A stretch of 64,000 bases of DNA, from contig BDDD01000976.1 in assembly GCA_001972305.1 (NCBI GenBank), positions 302,848 to 366,847 on the forward strand, written 5' to 3'. Source of the DNA: Cephalotus follicularis. Its lineage: Eukaryota; Streptophyta; Magnoliopsida; Oxalidales; Cephalotaceae. The notes beneath the pieces are model-generated. The model saw only the letters and a list, made by a program, of their open reading frames with translations, made no database searches and was not told the origin of the DNA. Below are positions 23,911 through 36,548 of the stretch, in pieces (position 1 is the first letter of the stretch; every line of letters begins with the position of its first letter). The translations under genes were made by a program, and so were the position numbers.

Positions 23911-24082
23911 GTTAGGTGCTGATTCTAGTTCCTTAAGTTTATTTAAGGACCCCTCGCTTTCATTCAATTCTAAACCAACCACGTACACATTATTCAAGTA
24001 ATTGAACACTAAACCTCAATATAATGTATATTTTATTCAACATTGTACAGTATACATTAATTTGAAAATTGTGGTTATTACA

Positions 24083-27059
24083 GCCTTCAATCTTTCCCTA
24101 GCTATAGTCACTTTATCAGTAGTGATCTGGACTAGCTCGGGTCCTTCAATAACCCTTTCTCCTACCTCATCCCAACACGTCGGAGCTCGACACTTCCTCC
24201 CATATAAAGCCTCAAACGGAGCCATCCGAATGCTAGCATGCCAACTGTTATTGTAGGCAAACTCAACCAAGCTCAAATACTCATCCCAATTTTTAGTCCA
24301 CTCTAAAGAACAAGACCTCAGCATATCCTCTAATGTCTGGATGGTCCTCTCTGACTACCCATTTGTCTGTTGATGGAAAACTGTACTGTAATTGAGTCTC
24401 ATACCCCACGCCTTCTGAAACCCCTTCCAAAACCGCGAAGTGAAATGGGGATCCCTATCTGAAACAATGGATATCGGTGCCCCATGAACTCTCACAATCT
24501 CCTGCTAGAAGACTTCTGCCAATCGGTCCACCGAAAATCCCTCTCGAATAGCCAAGAAGTGAGCCGATTTGGTCAATCGATCCACTACTACCCACATGGC
24601 ATCATTTCTCCTGAATGTCCTTGGCAAGCCTGTAACAAAATCCATCGCAATACTCTCCCATTTCCATACTGGAATCTCCAAGGGCTGTAACAATCCACTA
24701 GCTCACTGGTGCTCAATCTTGACCTGCTGACAGACCAAACACCTCCCAACAAATTCCGCTACGTCCCGCTTCATTCCATTCCACCAGAAATTTTCCTTCA
24801 GATCCCTATACATTTTTTGTAGAACCAAGATGTATAGAGAATGGAGAGCAATGTGCCTCAGACAGAATGACCTCTCTGAAGATAAGATCAGCCGGTACAC
24901 ATAATCGCTTCCTCAACCATATAGCTCCATGATCATCCACGTGGAACTCCGATTGTTTACCATCATCAACATTCTGGACTAAAGCCCATAACTCACCATC
25001 TTCACTCTGAGCCACCTTAATCCGAGATATGAGGGTAGGTTCAATATTCATACCATCAACAAAACCTCCAGAACCCCGAACAAACAAGTTCAAATCCAAT
25101 CGCTCCATATCCGTAATCAACTGAGGTTGTGTGAGCAAAGCCACCACACTTCCTGAACCCTTTCTACTAAGAGCATCAGCTACCACATTAGCCTTACCAG
25201 GGTGGTACTGAATATTAACATCATAGTCCTTCAAAAGCTCCAACCACCTTCTCTGACGCATGTTCAACTCCTTCTGAGTAAAGATGTACTTGAGACTCTT
25301 ATGATCGGTGAAAATGTCACAAGTTTCTCCGTACAAGTAGTGCCTCCAGATTTTAAATGCAAATACAACTGCTGCCAACTCAAGATCATGTGTAGGGTAC
25401 TTCACTTCATAAGGCTTAAGCTGCCTGGAAGCATAAGCAATAACATGACTGTGCTGCATCAAAACACATCCCAAACCCTTCTTGGAAGCATCACTGTAAA
25501 TCTGGTATCCCCCTGACCCAGACGACAAACGAAGAATCGGTGCAGACACAAGACCATTCTTCAATTTCTCAAAGCTTGCCTCCCATTATTTATTCCACAC
25601 AAACTTATCTCCCTTCCTCATAAGCTGAGTCAGTGGAAAGGCTATGGAGGAAAAGCCTTCCACAAACCGCCTATAGTAACCAGCCAAACCCAGAAAACTC
25701 CTAACCTCCGTCACTATGGTAGGTCTCAGGCATTTAGTAATAGCCTCAACCTTAGCAGGATCAACACTAATACCTTCCGCTGTAACCACGTGGCCCAAGA
25801 ATGCCACATGTTCAAACCAGAACTCACACTTTAAAAACTTTGCGTAAGGCTGATTCTTCCTCAGAATTCCCAGCACGATACGAAGCCAATCTTCATGTTC
25901 CTCCTCCAACTTGGAATACACCAGAATGTCATCAATGAACACAATTACAAATCTTTCCAGAAATTCATGAAACACCCGATTCATCATATCCATGAAGACC
26001 GCTGGTGCATTGGTAAGTCCGAATGGCATCACCAGAAACCTGTAATGCCCATATCGTGCGCGGAAGGTAGTATTAGGTACGTCTTCATCCTTTACCTGTA
26101 ACTGATGATATCCAGACCTCAAATCTATCTTGAAAAAATACCGTGCACCTTGGAGTTGATCAAATAAGTCATCAATCCTAGGCAAAGGGTATTTGTTCGT
26201 GATAGTAATCCGATTCAACTCTCTGTAGTCTATGCACAGTCTCATAGAACCGTCTTTCTTCTTCACAAACAGAACCGGAGCACCCCACAAAGAAACACTC
26301 GGCCGGATAAAACCCCGATCCAACAACTCCTGAAACTTCTCCTTCAGCTCTTGTAACTCAAGTGGTGCCATCCTATATGGTGCTTTTGATATAGGTGCCG
26401 CCCCAGGAATGAGTTAGATGGTAAACTCCACTTCCCGTTGCGGTGGAAATCCTGATAACTCCTCCGGAAACACATCTAAAAACTCTCTAATCACAGGATA
26501 ATCCTCAAGGCAAGGTTCATCCTTAGAGACATCTTTCACAACAATTAAGAATCCCTCAGCGCCCTTAGCTACCAACTTCTGAGCCTTCAAAACTGTCGTG
26601 AACCCTGATAAATAAAATCAGGTCTATCCACATCTCCGAACAAAATCCTCTGAGTGTGACAATCAATCGTAGCTCGACGACGATCCAACCAGTCCATACC
26701 AAGAATCATATCAAAATCATGCATATCAATCGAGAGAAGATCCGCCTCACGGATTTTATCATCAAACGAAACAGGACAATCACAGAAATACTCAGATATC
26801 ATAACAGAAGTCCCCATAGGGGTCGGAAGAACCAGAACGGGATCCAAAGACTAAGAAGGCATCCCAAGATGCCGAACAAAAGATCTCGCTACCTCAGAGT
26901 GAGTCGATCCAGTATCATACAAGCCTTACTATTACCAACAGAAATAAAACTCGAAACTGTACCTGGAGCATTAGCAGCCTTATGAGTTGTCAAAGCGAAG
27001 ACTCTGCCTCCCACATTGTGTTGCCCAGCATCAGCACCATTTCCTCTCCTATCCTTTGC
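24083..27059 (-). pseudogene. pol: Element 4 pol: protease-RT-RNase H-integrase (broken, truncated)
   Basis: In translation order: protease whose DTGS site (near 26920) is put out of frame by a small indel; RT (26371-25586) with [23 protein letters not shown] and FIDD; RNase H (25564-24806; [17 protein letters not shown]); integrase H2C2 (near 24900-24703) and first catalytic Asp (AMDFVTGLP); the C-terminal part (24324 onward; SLVEFAYNNSWHAS, ALYGRKCRAP) ends abruptly at 24083. The paralogue in element 3 continues past this point, which proves truncation. Many Gln and Trp codons that became stops in element 3 are intact here, so each copy decayed independently. Confidence 0.9.
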
Positions 27060-27328
27060 ACGAGGATCAGGACAATCCTTCACAAAGTGACCCATCTGAC
27101 CACATACGAAGCAGGCCCCACTGGCCTTATAACATGTTCCGACTGGATGATGCCTATCACAGGTATCACATCAGGCAATTTGAACATTGGGGTTACCCCC
27201 ACCCGCAGCACCCTGAAAATTTCTCTGATCATTACTCGACTGTCTCTGTTGTCCTCCATCCTTATTCTGATTGTGATCCTTCTTGTGCTGCTTACCATTT
27301 CGGCCCTAATTCCATGAACCACCTTGCC
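27060..27328 (-). pseudogene. gag: Element 4 gag, C-terminal piece
   Basis: Encodes the Cys/His cluster and CCHC knuckle (CFVCGQMGHFVKDC) preceded by an Asn/Gln/Lys-rich linker, as in element 3. Separated from the N-terminal piece by solo LTR D. The coding sense of the two pieces is compatible with one former frame across the insertion. Confidence 0.83.
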
Positions 27329-30297
27329 TGTAAAACCCCCGAACGGTGGGAGTCGTTACGGTTTCCTAATCCAAACATAACCTAACATATACATAAACAT
27401 ATATTAAGGCTCGACTTCATTTACTTTTATCTAACACGTAACCTAGCATGTATCCATATTTAACTATAGATCAAAGTTCGCCTTTATTCTTTTTATCAAA
27501 ATTTTAGCTTATCATTTACTCAAATTGCGTGATGGTCAAAACTTAACATTCATAATCTAAAACATAGCCTAAAACTTTACTCATAATCTGAAAACTTAAA
27601 CATAAACCAAAAGCTTAAACATAATCCAAAGTCATAAACTGAAAGGCATAACATTGTTCAAAAGGGGTTCTAACGTGACCATAAAGTAACTAAACAATAC
27701 GGATCCATCTCCTAAGTTATCCTTATCGTAGGTGACATCTCGCTCATCATACATTACCCAGATGTTGTCCTAGAATACCTGTCGCATGGAAAAAAACAAA
27801 AAGCGCCTGAGCAAACCTCAGTACGGATATAGAATCATAAACATACAACGAGAATTTAAAGAATATAAAATACCTGAACCTTTAAATATCACATACCTCA
27901 TACATAAAATAATTTAACATTATTTTCAAAAGCAAAGGTAAGTAGTCATACAATCAATTCAAAACGAATATCCAATTTTCAAAGCCTTATTCAATTTCAA
28001 AACATAATCCAAGTTCAAAACCAAATCTAAATTCAAAACAGTATCCGAAACAAATAATTCAAAATTTCTTTAACGTTATCCGAGCTAAAGATTTCAAAAC
28101 AAAAACTTATCCGATTCCATAATCTCATCATAGAGATCCAAAACAAATAACAGAGACTTATCCGATTCCATAATCTCATTACCGAGATCCAAGGTGCGTA
28201 CACATATGCATAAGTGCAAGGGGTTAATGAGGCCCACATGCCAAACGGAAAGACGTGCATGTCAATACACAATCGATCCCCAAAATCCATATCCTTAACA
28301 TATTGCATATTTCATCACATATGCCATAAACTAGAGTCAACCCATACGCCTCTATCATACATAATGGATCCATAAATCCACCTCATGGGATTTATTCATA
28401 ACATAGAGAGATGACGTAGTCAAATCACACCGCTATGGAAGTGTCATGTCCCCATGCCAGGCCTACGACATGCCTATGGTACGCCCCATAGGTGAGAAAT
28501 ATCTCTATATATCCTTATTCAAAGTTAACATACTTCCTAATGTGAAAGTCATGTTCGTTTAACATACTTCGATAGTAGAAGTCATGTTCCTTATAAAAAA
28601 TCATTATACTTTCATAAACATATGATAACCAATTTGTAAAGTCATAAATATTTATCTACAATATCAAGTGACTTTATTTTCAAAATCCAAACATAACAAT
28701 TTCGTAAACCGAAATAGGCATACTCATAAAACTAGATTTATTTTAAATAAACCAGATGTCCAAGATAAGAAATATCCGCACACAAAACATAATTGAGTAC
28801 ATTTCGGTAAAACCAAAGGAATAAGCCAAGAACGAAGAATTCATACATCATTCATAAAGTAAAACGATCTTTTTACTATAATAAAACCAATATGAGGGTA
28901 TCAAGGAATGAAACATCCGTACCTTAAGCGATCATAGAAATAACTTTACGAATTGATCAACAATTTATAATTGTCCCTCGTAGCACAAAAATCTAAAAGA
29001 TGCAATATCATTCATATAAGGATTCAAAAACCACTTCAGAACATCAAATAGCAATTTAACAGTGTCTAAACATACTCCAAATCACTAGAAGAACAAACGG
29101 ATAACAAAACTTGAAACCAAAAATTTACTGGACAAAACCAGCCGACTGTTACTAATCCAGCTGACTGTTCAAAGGTGGCAGTCGACTGTATCACATGGTC
29201 AGCCGACTACACATGCAGAACAGCAGCCAGTTGAGTGGTTCAGGGGTCCAGTCGAATGTGCAAAGGGTGGAAGTCGACTGATTGAAAAGGCAATCGACTA
29301 CTGAAGCCTAACAGTCGACTGTTTACTTAGACAACCGACTGTTTTGGGCGACAAAAAACAAAAACACAGCAGTTCAATGCAAATTTTCTCTCATAACTCC
29401 AATGTTATAATACCAGAAGATTACAAACACTTAAACAAGGCTTATGTGACATAATACTCGCATTTAAACACCCAAAATCAAGAAGTTCATGCAATTGGTG
29501 ATCATACTTATAGACAGGCAAATTTCCAATTCATTGCATGCATAGCTTATGATCAATTTTCTGTCAAAGTCAGATTACAACCTATTTTAAACACCTACAG
29601 GCTGATCAACAGACTCCAAAACAATGATAGTTCATAGAGTGGTAGGATTTAACATAAGGATTCAACAATTGTCTAGGGGGCACACAACAAAATAAAACTA
29701 TCCATAAACTAAACCATAGCATCAAAGGAAAAACAAACCTTATTTGATGATCAAAGAAGCACAAAACATGCTCCAAATTATGCAAGTTTGGCTACCAGGA
29801 GAGAGAGATAAACAATGATGCAAAAACAATGGGCATATAGCATACTTAATCGAAAATAGAGACAAATTAGGTCATGATAAGGAAAGAGAGAATCAAAATC
29901 TGTTATGATAAGGAAAGAGAGCATAAATTCGGGATTGGTAGGGAAAAAAAGAGGAAGAAATCGGTGATAGAGAGAAAGAGGGGAGAGATTTACGGGAGAG
30001 GGAGAGTAGAATAGGAAAACAATTAGATTTTAAATAGAAAACGAGATTTATTTTCCAAATAACATTATTTTACCAATTTCATATAATAAAAAATGATTTA
30101 GAATATATCAAAATACCAACCAATTAATTCAATTAATTTCTACTTATCCATGTACCTATTCTAGCCAATATCCAAAAGTCCAAAAGTGACACCATTTAGC
30201 CCAAAACATAAAGCCCAATATTTAAAATACACCAACAATCTAACCAAAACAAAATTAAAAATCTGAAAATATGCACATGAACAAACGGGGTATTACA
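27329..30297 (-). repeat. Solo LTR D inserted in element 4 gag
   Basis: 2969 bp with ends TGTAAAACCCCCG and GGGGTATTACA, same family as LTR E and the element 3 LTRs (reverse complement). It is flanked on both sides by gag and has no PBS or PPT beside it, so it is a solo LTR rather than the partner of LTR E. The target duplication is not preserved (left TTGCC, right CAGCA); a few bases seem lost at the right junction. Contains a GA-rich stretch (29920-30010) and a palindrome cluster. Confidence 0.82.
29140..29340. repeat. GTCGAC palindrome cluster, LTR D
   Basis: Ten units start at 29140, 29159, 29180, 29201, 29229, 29250, 29272, 29292, 29313 and 29333; steps 19, 21, 21, 28, 21, 22, 20, 21 and 20 bp. 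Read in the LTR's own direction, the 28-bp gap lies between units 6 and 7, one step from its place in element 3 (units 7 and 8). Confidence 0.93.
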
Positions 30298-31148
30298 CAG
30301 CACTTTATTCTACTATCCAGAATTCTAACCTTGTGGATCACTCCTATTCCACTTCCTTTCTCCTTCTTGTCGGGGTGCCTGGAAATCCATTCTCTCCAAT
30401 TCAATGTTCTTCGTAGTATTTGCAAACTCAGATACATCAGCAAATCTGGAATTATCAGCTTACCCCTGAGCTGATAATGCAGCTTCCATTTGAACTTCTT
30501 AGCTTGCTCCAATGCTGACCCCACCGCGGATCCAACAAAGCCCACCAATCTGGTGAACCGGGCTAAAAACTCTGTGACTGATTCACCATCCTTCTGCCTT
30601 GTGTTGACAAACTCCCTTGCATAAACCTCCTTATCAGCAGTGGGAAAATACTGCTAATAGAAGACTTCACGGAACTCAGACCATGACAAAGCATTAATAT
30701 AACCTCCACCCTTAGCCAACCTCAATGTCTTCCACCACTTTTGAGCGTCTCCTTCAAGCTTGTAAGCAGCCAACCTTATTTTATGCTCATCGTCACATCC
30801 CAGCACATCAAAAATTTTCTCCATGTGCGTAATCCAATGTTCAGCCTCCACGGTTGTCAAGGTTGAACTAAAAGACTGCGGCCTCTGTTTCTGGAACTGC
30901 TCAAGCCAGACATATACACGAGTGTCAGGCAGGTCCCCAGCTTCCCTACCAGTCTAAACATCAGCTGACGCATTCTCCTTGGCAACTTGCTCCCTACGAT
31001 CTTGTCCCAGATTCTGCTGGTGTATCACTCGATTTACCTCTTGAGCAACTGCCTGTCGTACCAACTCTTCCACAGAAGGCTCATATCTGATCTCTTCATG
31101 AGCCCCAGCTGGTGCAGTTCTCTAAGGAGTGTTCCTTGTTCGTACCAT
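30298..31148 (-). pseudogene. gag: Element 4 gag, N-terminal piece
   Basis: Met codon at 31146-31148 followed by VRTRN matches the start of element 3 gag. The core has HWITHMEKIFDVLGCDD and LEGDAQKWWKTLRLAKGG (30860-30654), a stop near 30654, then FTRLVGFVGSAVGS to the junction with LTR D. Several stops and a frameshift. Confidence 0.88.
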
Positions 31149-31305
31149 TTATGAAAAGACACCGAAACATGAAATATCAAAAAGGAAACAAAAAACCGAA
31201 ACAAAAGACATATTGAAATGACCATAACGAATTAGCCCTAACCCAAAGTCTACCCAATCTCACAAGTCAAACCTAGTTAGGTCTTCTAAGGAACAAAACC
31301 TATTC

Positions 31306-31315
31306 TTTTATACCA
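31306..31315 (-). promoter_or_regulatory. Degraded primer-binding site, element 4
   Basis: Minus strand TTGGTATAAA aligns with the PBS of element 3 relative to the LTR end and the gag leader. Only the first part (TGGTAT) is conserved. Confidence 0.6.
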
Positions 31316-31320
31316 AAATC

Positions 31321-34009
31321 TGTAACACCCCCGAATGGTGGGAGCCCTTACAGGTCATAATACATAACTTAACAAAACATATGCATAACTTTATTCAAAA
31401 TACGTGGTGGTCTGAAACATAACATATCTGAACCTAAACATAGTCTGAAAACTTTAACATAAACCAAAATGTCATAATCTTAAACCATAATCGGAAAAGC
31501 ATCAAATTGTTCAAAAGACTGGCTCAAACATGACCATATGACAATAGGAACATAATAGGATCAAACTACTAGATGATCCTCAGACATAAGATGGACACCT
31601 CTCATCACACATTACCCCGATGCTCTTGATAACCTACCGCATGGAAACAAAAATACGGCCGAGCAAACCTCAGTACGGATATAGAATGTAAAAATAGTAA
31701 ACAATAATTTTAAAAGACAATAAGATTTCAAAATAAACTCAAAATAGAAATCTTAAGCAATAATCAGTTTAAACATTCTTTATAAGTCACCTCAGAATTT
31801 TCGTATAAACCAAATTCATAACTTTCAAAACATAAAGCATACATTTCAAAACATAAAGTTCCATACTGAGCATCATAACATATCACATACCATAACACAT
31901 ATAAGCAAGGGATTCATGACGTCCACATGACAGATAGAAATGACGTGTGCGGCACTACAAAATCAATTCTCATAATATAACATATCACATATTTCTAGGA
32001 TCGATCCATACGCCTCTATCATAAATAACGGATCCATAATCCTCCACTTAGGATATCATAACATAGAGAGACGCTATGGACTAATTACACCACCACGGAA
32101 AGTGTCATGCCTCCGTGCCAAAGGACATGCCTATGGTACGCCCCATAGGTGGGTACAAAAGCTCAGTACTTCACCATTTCGAAAACATTCATTTTATCAT
32201 AATCAATTTAAAACACATATAGAAAGGTTTTTCCGAAACATATCCAAAAATCGTTATCAAACGATATAATTTCACATTGCACATATTTTCATAATCAGAA
32301 ATCAACTCTTTTAATTTCACAATAAAAGAGACGATCATATAAAATTTCATAAACAAATCATAGTTGAATTTATAAAGTCATAAATATTTAATCTCATAAA
32401 AATGTCAAAGCTGACTTTATTTTAAAAACATATCAAAATCCGAAGCATAACAGAGTTCATAAAACCGAAGGAATATATCAAGGAACGAACATCAGTACCT
32501 TATGCGATCACAGAAATAACTTTATGAATTGATCGATAAATTTCTAAACTGCCGCTCGATAGCACAATTATCTATAAGATACAAAATCGTTCATATAAGG
32601 ACTTGAAATTAACCACGGACATTAAATCAAGAATATAACAGTGTTTAAAACAGACCTCGATTCATCAGAAAAACAAAGGATAAGGAATTTTGAAAGCAGA
32701 AATTTCCTGGACTCACCAGCCGACTGTAACAGAACTCCAGTCGACTGTGCAAAGCATGGCAGTCGACTACCCAACATGGCCAGCCGACTGGCAGGGGTCC
32801 AGTTGACTGTGCAAGGCATAGCAGCCGACTGATTAATAAGGCAGCTAACTACTCAATGCATAACAACTGACTGTTCAGGAAAACAGCCAATTGTTCTGGA
32901 TGACAGAACACAAAAGTCTAATAGTCCAATGCAATTTTTCTGTGAAAACCTGGATATCACATTACCAAAGGATGACAACTATTTAAATAAGACTCTATAT
33001 GGTATTTAAAACAATAACAGAACAGTGAACATAAGAGAGATATACATACAATGGCTATACTTAAAGAGAGTGGTAAATTCTAATCAAATACATATATATA
33101 GCCAGATTACTGTCGAATTACCAACAACCAGTTTTCACAACGAGCATACAACCTATACAAGACGCCTAAAGACTTGTTAACAGACTCAGAAACAATAACA
33201 GAGCTTATGATGGCAGAAATCAAAAATGAATTCTAACAGCCTGTATAAACATACAATTGGATTCATAACAAAACTGGACAAACCATCACTGCAAAGCAAG
33301 ATAACCAACATGTAATGGCGATACAAAAACCGTAGAATGAACACAATGATTTCCAAAGCTTACACGACTGTTCAACAGGAAAAGAGAATGAAACGATACA
33401 AGGGTTCAACGGTCTATCTATGGAGTGTACAACAAAACAAAAACATCTATAAACTGAATCATGAGGCACAAACCTGATTTGATGAAGCAATTTGCACGAA
33501 GAATAAAATGGATTCTCAAACTTGCAGGTTCGGTTGCGTTCCAGGAGAGAGAGAAGGAATGGCACAAAATAGTGGACAAATGGCATACTTAAACAGAAAG
33601 GAGAGACAATTTAGGGAGGGATAAGGGAAAGAGGGAACAAAATTGGGTAAGATAAGGAAATGAGGAGGATTTTTGGGGAAGTTAGAGGGAAGAGGGATAG
33701 ATTACGGGAGAGAGGGAGATAGGAGAGAGATAAAAACGGGATTGGGAAAGATATGGGAGAGAGAAGGAAATAAAAAAATAAAAAAAGATTTATTTTTAAA
33801 AATTAAATAAAAACTGATTTATATAAAATAAAATTTAAATACAATAAAACAAATTTTAGTTATTCATATGCACATACTAACAAATACTCAAATAGGCTAA
33901 GGCTGGTATTAATCAGCCTAAAACAATAGACCAAAATAAAATAGACAGACTACTTAACAAAATAGATTAAAAGCCCAAAAACATACACACGGACAAGCAG
34001 GGTATTACA
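31321..34009 (-). repeat. LTR E: 5' LTR of element 4
   Basis: 2689 bp, TGTAACACCCCCG to GGGTATTACA. GA-rich on the plus strand at about 33590-33770 (pyrimidine-rich in its own direction), palindrome cluster at 32718-32892. No coding sequence. Confidence 0.88.
32718..32892. repeat. GTCGAC palindrome cluster, LTR E
   Basis: Nine units start at 32718, 32739, 32761, 32782, 32801, 32823, 32843, 32865 and 32885; steps 21, 22, 21, 19, 22, 20, 22 and 20 bp. Compared with LTR D, one unit and the 28-bp gap are missing. Confidence 0.93.
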
Positions 34010-34689
34010 TGCCATGTATTGAATGCATTCGTGATGCAATACATAATATATCACAATATATATATATACCATAAATCCATCAATCATGTCTCAAAGGACC
34101 AATCAATCAAACCAACTGTATGAAGAGCATCGCCATGTCCTGGCCCCCCCGACGTCGTACTCTTACTTCAGTTCTCGACTCCCGGTTGGCACGAAGTAAG
34201 TAAATCAATCAACCAATGTTGCTTGCACTCAGTGTTCAGTAATCATGGTAACCCGTGTTACTTGCACTATGTGTTTAGTAACATTTTACTTTACCATCCC
34301 TAGCCATCTCCTGGCATATAGGCGAACATCTCACCCCCAGCCATCGATGACAACTCTGTCACGCAGCCAGCACAGCATCAATCACAATCAAGCAGTCAAT
34401 CTCAAAATCAATCCTTTTCCATGTAATTTATAAGTTATAAAATAATTGAAATAGTACATTTATTCAAAATGTAATCAGTCTTTCAATCTTTGAAACCACG
34501 TTTCAATCCTTCGAAAATATACATTTGTCAAAACATACATCTTCGTATAAAATAATGATTTGTTATAAAATCATGTATGCACTTCTAAAGTGATAAAACA
34601 CTTTCAAAATCACTCACATTTCAATCAACAATTCAATCCATAGCAATATGCAAGCAAACATATGCTCAAATGCAAAACAGACCCTATTG

Positions 34690-34990
34690 GCGTCAACGTG
34701 TACCCTCTAGGCGTCGAAGCGTATATCAGCCCTTTTAGGCGTCAACGCCTAACTCCCTAAGTGTCAACATGTATACCATTCCCTATGGGTGTCGACACGC
34801 CCCTCTCTAGGCGTCAACGTCTATAAAAGTCTCTTAAGCGTCAGTGCTTCATTCCTTTGCATCGACGCTCTACAGCAGGAGCCTTAGGCATCAACGTTTA
34901 TCTCATTTTGGTGTCGACGCTATAGGGTAGGAACCTTAAGCATCAGTGCCTTATCTCTGGGTGTCAACGTCCCCTCATGGCGTCTATGCT
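34690..34990. repeat. GCGTCGACGC-type palindrome cluster C1
   Basis: Thirteen decamers related to GCGTCGACGC (variants GCGTCAACGC, GTGTCGACAC) start at 34690, 34711, 34739, 34761, 34789, 34811, 34838, 34859, 34888, 34911, 34940, 34961 and 34980. Steps mostly alternate between about 21 and about 28 bp. Further degenerate units continue to about 35050. Confidence 0.9.
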
Positions 34991-35577
34991 TAAAGTTTCT
35001 TCTTCCCCGTATAACGAGTCAAGGCATTGACGTCTTTTCCTCTAGCCGTCAACGTTTAACGAAACAGAACAATATCGCAACGCAACAGTGTCTCAAAACT
35101 GGTAGGAATCATGCATACAACACCTGCAAATCAGTCCGTTTTCACTCCAAGTCAGGTTATGGCAAACCTCAACATGCACAGTCACAATCTAACATTCATG
35201 CATTTCACCAAATGAACATCCACTATTTTTGAACTAAAAAATACAAGTATATTGTCCCCATCTCAGATTCCAAGTTAGGAATCGAAGTCCACCTCTTTAA
35301 GTTCCACCGACCAGTAGCTTTGTGCTCTCAGGTCCAGTGAAGCTGCTCCAAGTTCGAGGTTTCCAACTCTCAAGCTTCCAAGCTTTTACTAGCTCAGCAG
35401 TGGAGAGAGAGGTTCTCTCCCTTTCTCTCTTTCTCCCTCCCATTTGTCTCCTATTTCTTTCTCTCTATTTTCTCTCTTTCTTCCTCTTTTGGGTGCTGAA
35501 GGAAGGAGATGAGAGGTGTGCATTTATGGAGTTTTTCTCTATCTCTCTTTTTCTCTCACGCATGCAAGGCCCCGTGC

Positions 35578-35578
<1 letters not shown>

Positions 35579-35622
<44 letters not shown>
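35579..35622. repeat. (TC)22 microsatellite
   Basis: Uninterrupted TC dinucleotide run of 44 bp within the pyrimidine-rich part of LTR C. It gives rise to a spurious Ser/Leu-rich open frame. Confidence 0.95.
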
Positions 35623-35624
<2 letters not shown>

Positions 35625-35750
35625 CTGCATAAATGTCCTTCTATCTCTTCTCTCTACCATTTCAGTGCGTGGGGAAGAGATAAAGCATCTCACAGCTGAC
35701 CTTTACGTGTCTTCTGTCAGTGTTTTTGTCTTATTCTACTGCCAGTTTAG

Positions 35751-35990
35751 GCGTCAACGTTTACGATGCTCGTTGACGCATTGACCATTCTCTTTAGCGC
35801 TAATAGGTTCCATCAACCGCATTAACACTCGTATCTTGGTGTCGACGCATTTGGGCAAGGACCCTTAGTGTCGGGCCTTACTTCCCGGCGTTGACGCTAT
35901 TTCATGGTGGCGACACTTTAAGGCCAAAAGCCTTAAGTGTAGTGTTCACACTTTGGAGTTGACGCCATTTCTTGGCGTCGACACTCAATG
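35751..35990. repeat. GCGTCGACGC-type palindrome cluster C2
   Basis: Degenerate decamers near 35751, 35770, 35811, 35839, 35888, 35908, 35963 and 35975, the second cluster of LTR C and nearest its 5' end (minus direction), as in LTRs A and B. Spacing is irregular. Confidence 0.75.
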
Positions 35991-36149
35991 CCCTTTTTCT
36001 TGCGTTTTAAATCAACACATCAATCTTAACATTCTTTACTCAAAATCCAAAACCACAAGCCAGAAAAATCCACTATTCTCATTAATTCTCCATAAGATTA
36101 CAAGGAAAATTACAATAATACGTTAATGGAATTCCCGGGCATTACAATA

Positions 36150-36305
36150 AGATATCATTTAATAAAAGATCACCTAGAAAAAGGTGATGTCGAATTAATC
36201 TTCGTGCCTACTCAGGACCAAATTGCGGACATCTTCACTAAACCCTTTGATGAGCAAACCTTTTCTAAATTTAGAATGGAATTGGGTTTATGTGATATTG
36301 AATGA
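36150..36305 (+). pseudogene. pol: Element 5 pol, RNase H C-terminus
   Basis: Open frame RYHLIKDHLEKGDVELIF ... QDQIADIFTKPF ... ELGLCDIE then TGA at 36303. The TKPF-type ending is the C-terminal hallmark of Ty1/copia RNase H. The N-terminal remainder of pol is missing because LTR C inserted just upstream. The surviving 51 codons have no stop. Confidence 0.9.
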
Positions 36306-36451
36306 ATGAGATGATTATATGATTATGTGTTTTTTATTGATGTTTTGTTTGTTTGAATGCAATGTGATCATTCATGCATGATCTGCAATCATTTACAATT
36401 TTAGTAATCTTCTAAAATTATTCAAAATAGAAAAGGAGAGAAAACAGATAA

Positions 36452-36548
36452 AGCGCCGACGCTTTATAGATAGGCTTCAGCGGTTAATACTGTAATTTTA
36501 GGGTTTTGTTTTTGATAAGCGACGCCACTTTACTAAAAGCGTCGACGC
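36452..36548. repeat. GCGTCGACGC-type motifs after pol of element 5
   Basis: Motifs GCGCCGACGC (36453), GCGACGCC (near 36519) and a perfect GCGTCGACGC (36539-36548) lie between the pol stop and the post-pol ORF, so here the motif lies outside an LTR. Confidence 0.7.

Larger units (their letters stand above)
6205..24082 (-). mobile_element. Element 2: Ty3/gypsy retrotransposon carrying nested element 3
   Basis: On the minus strand: 5' LTR B (24082 to 22461 and 12078 to 10741, split by element 3), primer-binding site, gag, pol, then truncation at 6205 by the LTR of element 1. Its right LTR end abuts integrase-coding sequence of element 4 at 24083, so it inserted there; the right target-site copy should be GCCTT (24083-24087). 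The rest of the integrase, the PPT and the 3' LTR must lie left of the window. Relative age: younger than element 4, older than elements 1 and 3. Confidence 0.87.
22461..24082 (-). repeat. LTR B (right portion), 5' LTR of element 2
   Basis: Continuation of LTR B after the element 3 target duplication, ending TGGTTATTACA at 24082. With the left portion the LTR is 2960 bp. Two palindrome clusters (22907-23059, 23819-23910) lie in the same relative order as in LTR A. No coding sequence. Confidence 0.87.
24083..34009 (-). mobile_element. Element 4: Ty3/gypsy chromovirus-like element with nested solo LTR
   Basis: On the minus strand: 5' LTR E (34009 to 31321), a degraded PBS, gag (31148 to 30298), solo LTR D insertion, rest of gag and pol (27328 to 24083), cut by the LTR of element 2 at 24082. 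Proteins and LTRs are closest to element 3. Its 5' LTR abuts the interior of LTR C at 34010, so it inserted there (right target copy expected TGCCA, 34010-34014). The integrase C-terminus and 3' LTR must be left of the window. Confidence 0.88.
34010..36146 (-). repeat. LTR C (partial), interrupted by element 4
   Basis: Ends CCCGGGCATTACA at 36146, like LTRs A and F, and shares with LTR A the stretch TCCAAGTTAGGAA (near 35270; 5420 in LTR A). The other end is missing because element 4 inserted at 34010. At 36147 it abuts copia RNase H coding sequence, so this LTR or its parent element inserted into the Sirevirus-like element. It has two palindrome clusters and a (TC)22 microsatellite. No real coding sequence. 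Confidence 0.85.

Noticed and set aside
27329..34009. LTRs D and E as the two LTRs of one short element with only gag between
   Set aside because: No PPT next to LTR D, and gag plus pol continue in sense on the other side of D, so D is an insertion.
35322..35784. Ser/Leu-rich open frames near 35.3-35.8 kb
   Set aside because: Created by the (TC)22 microsatellite and pyrimidine-rich LTR sequence.
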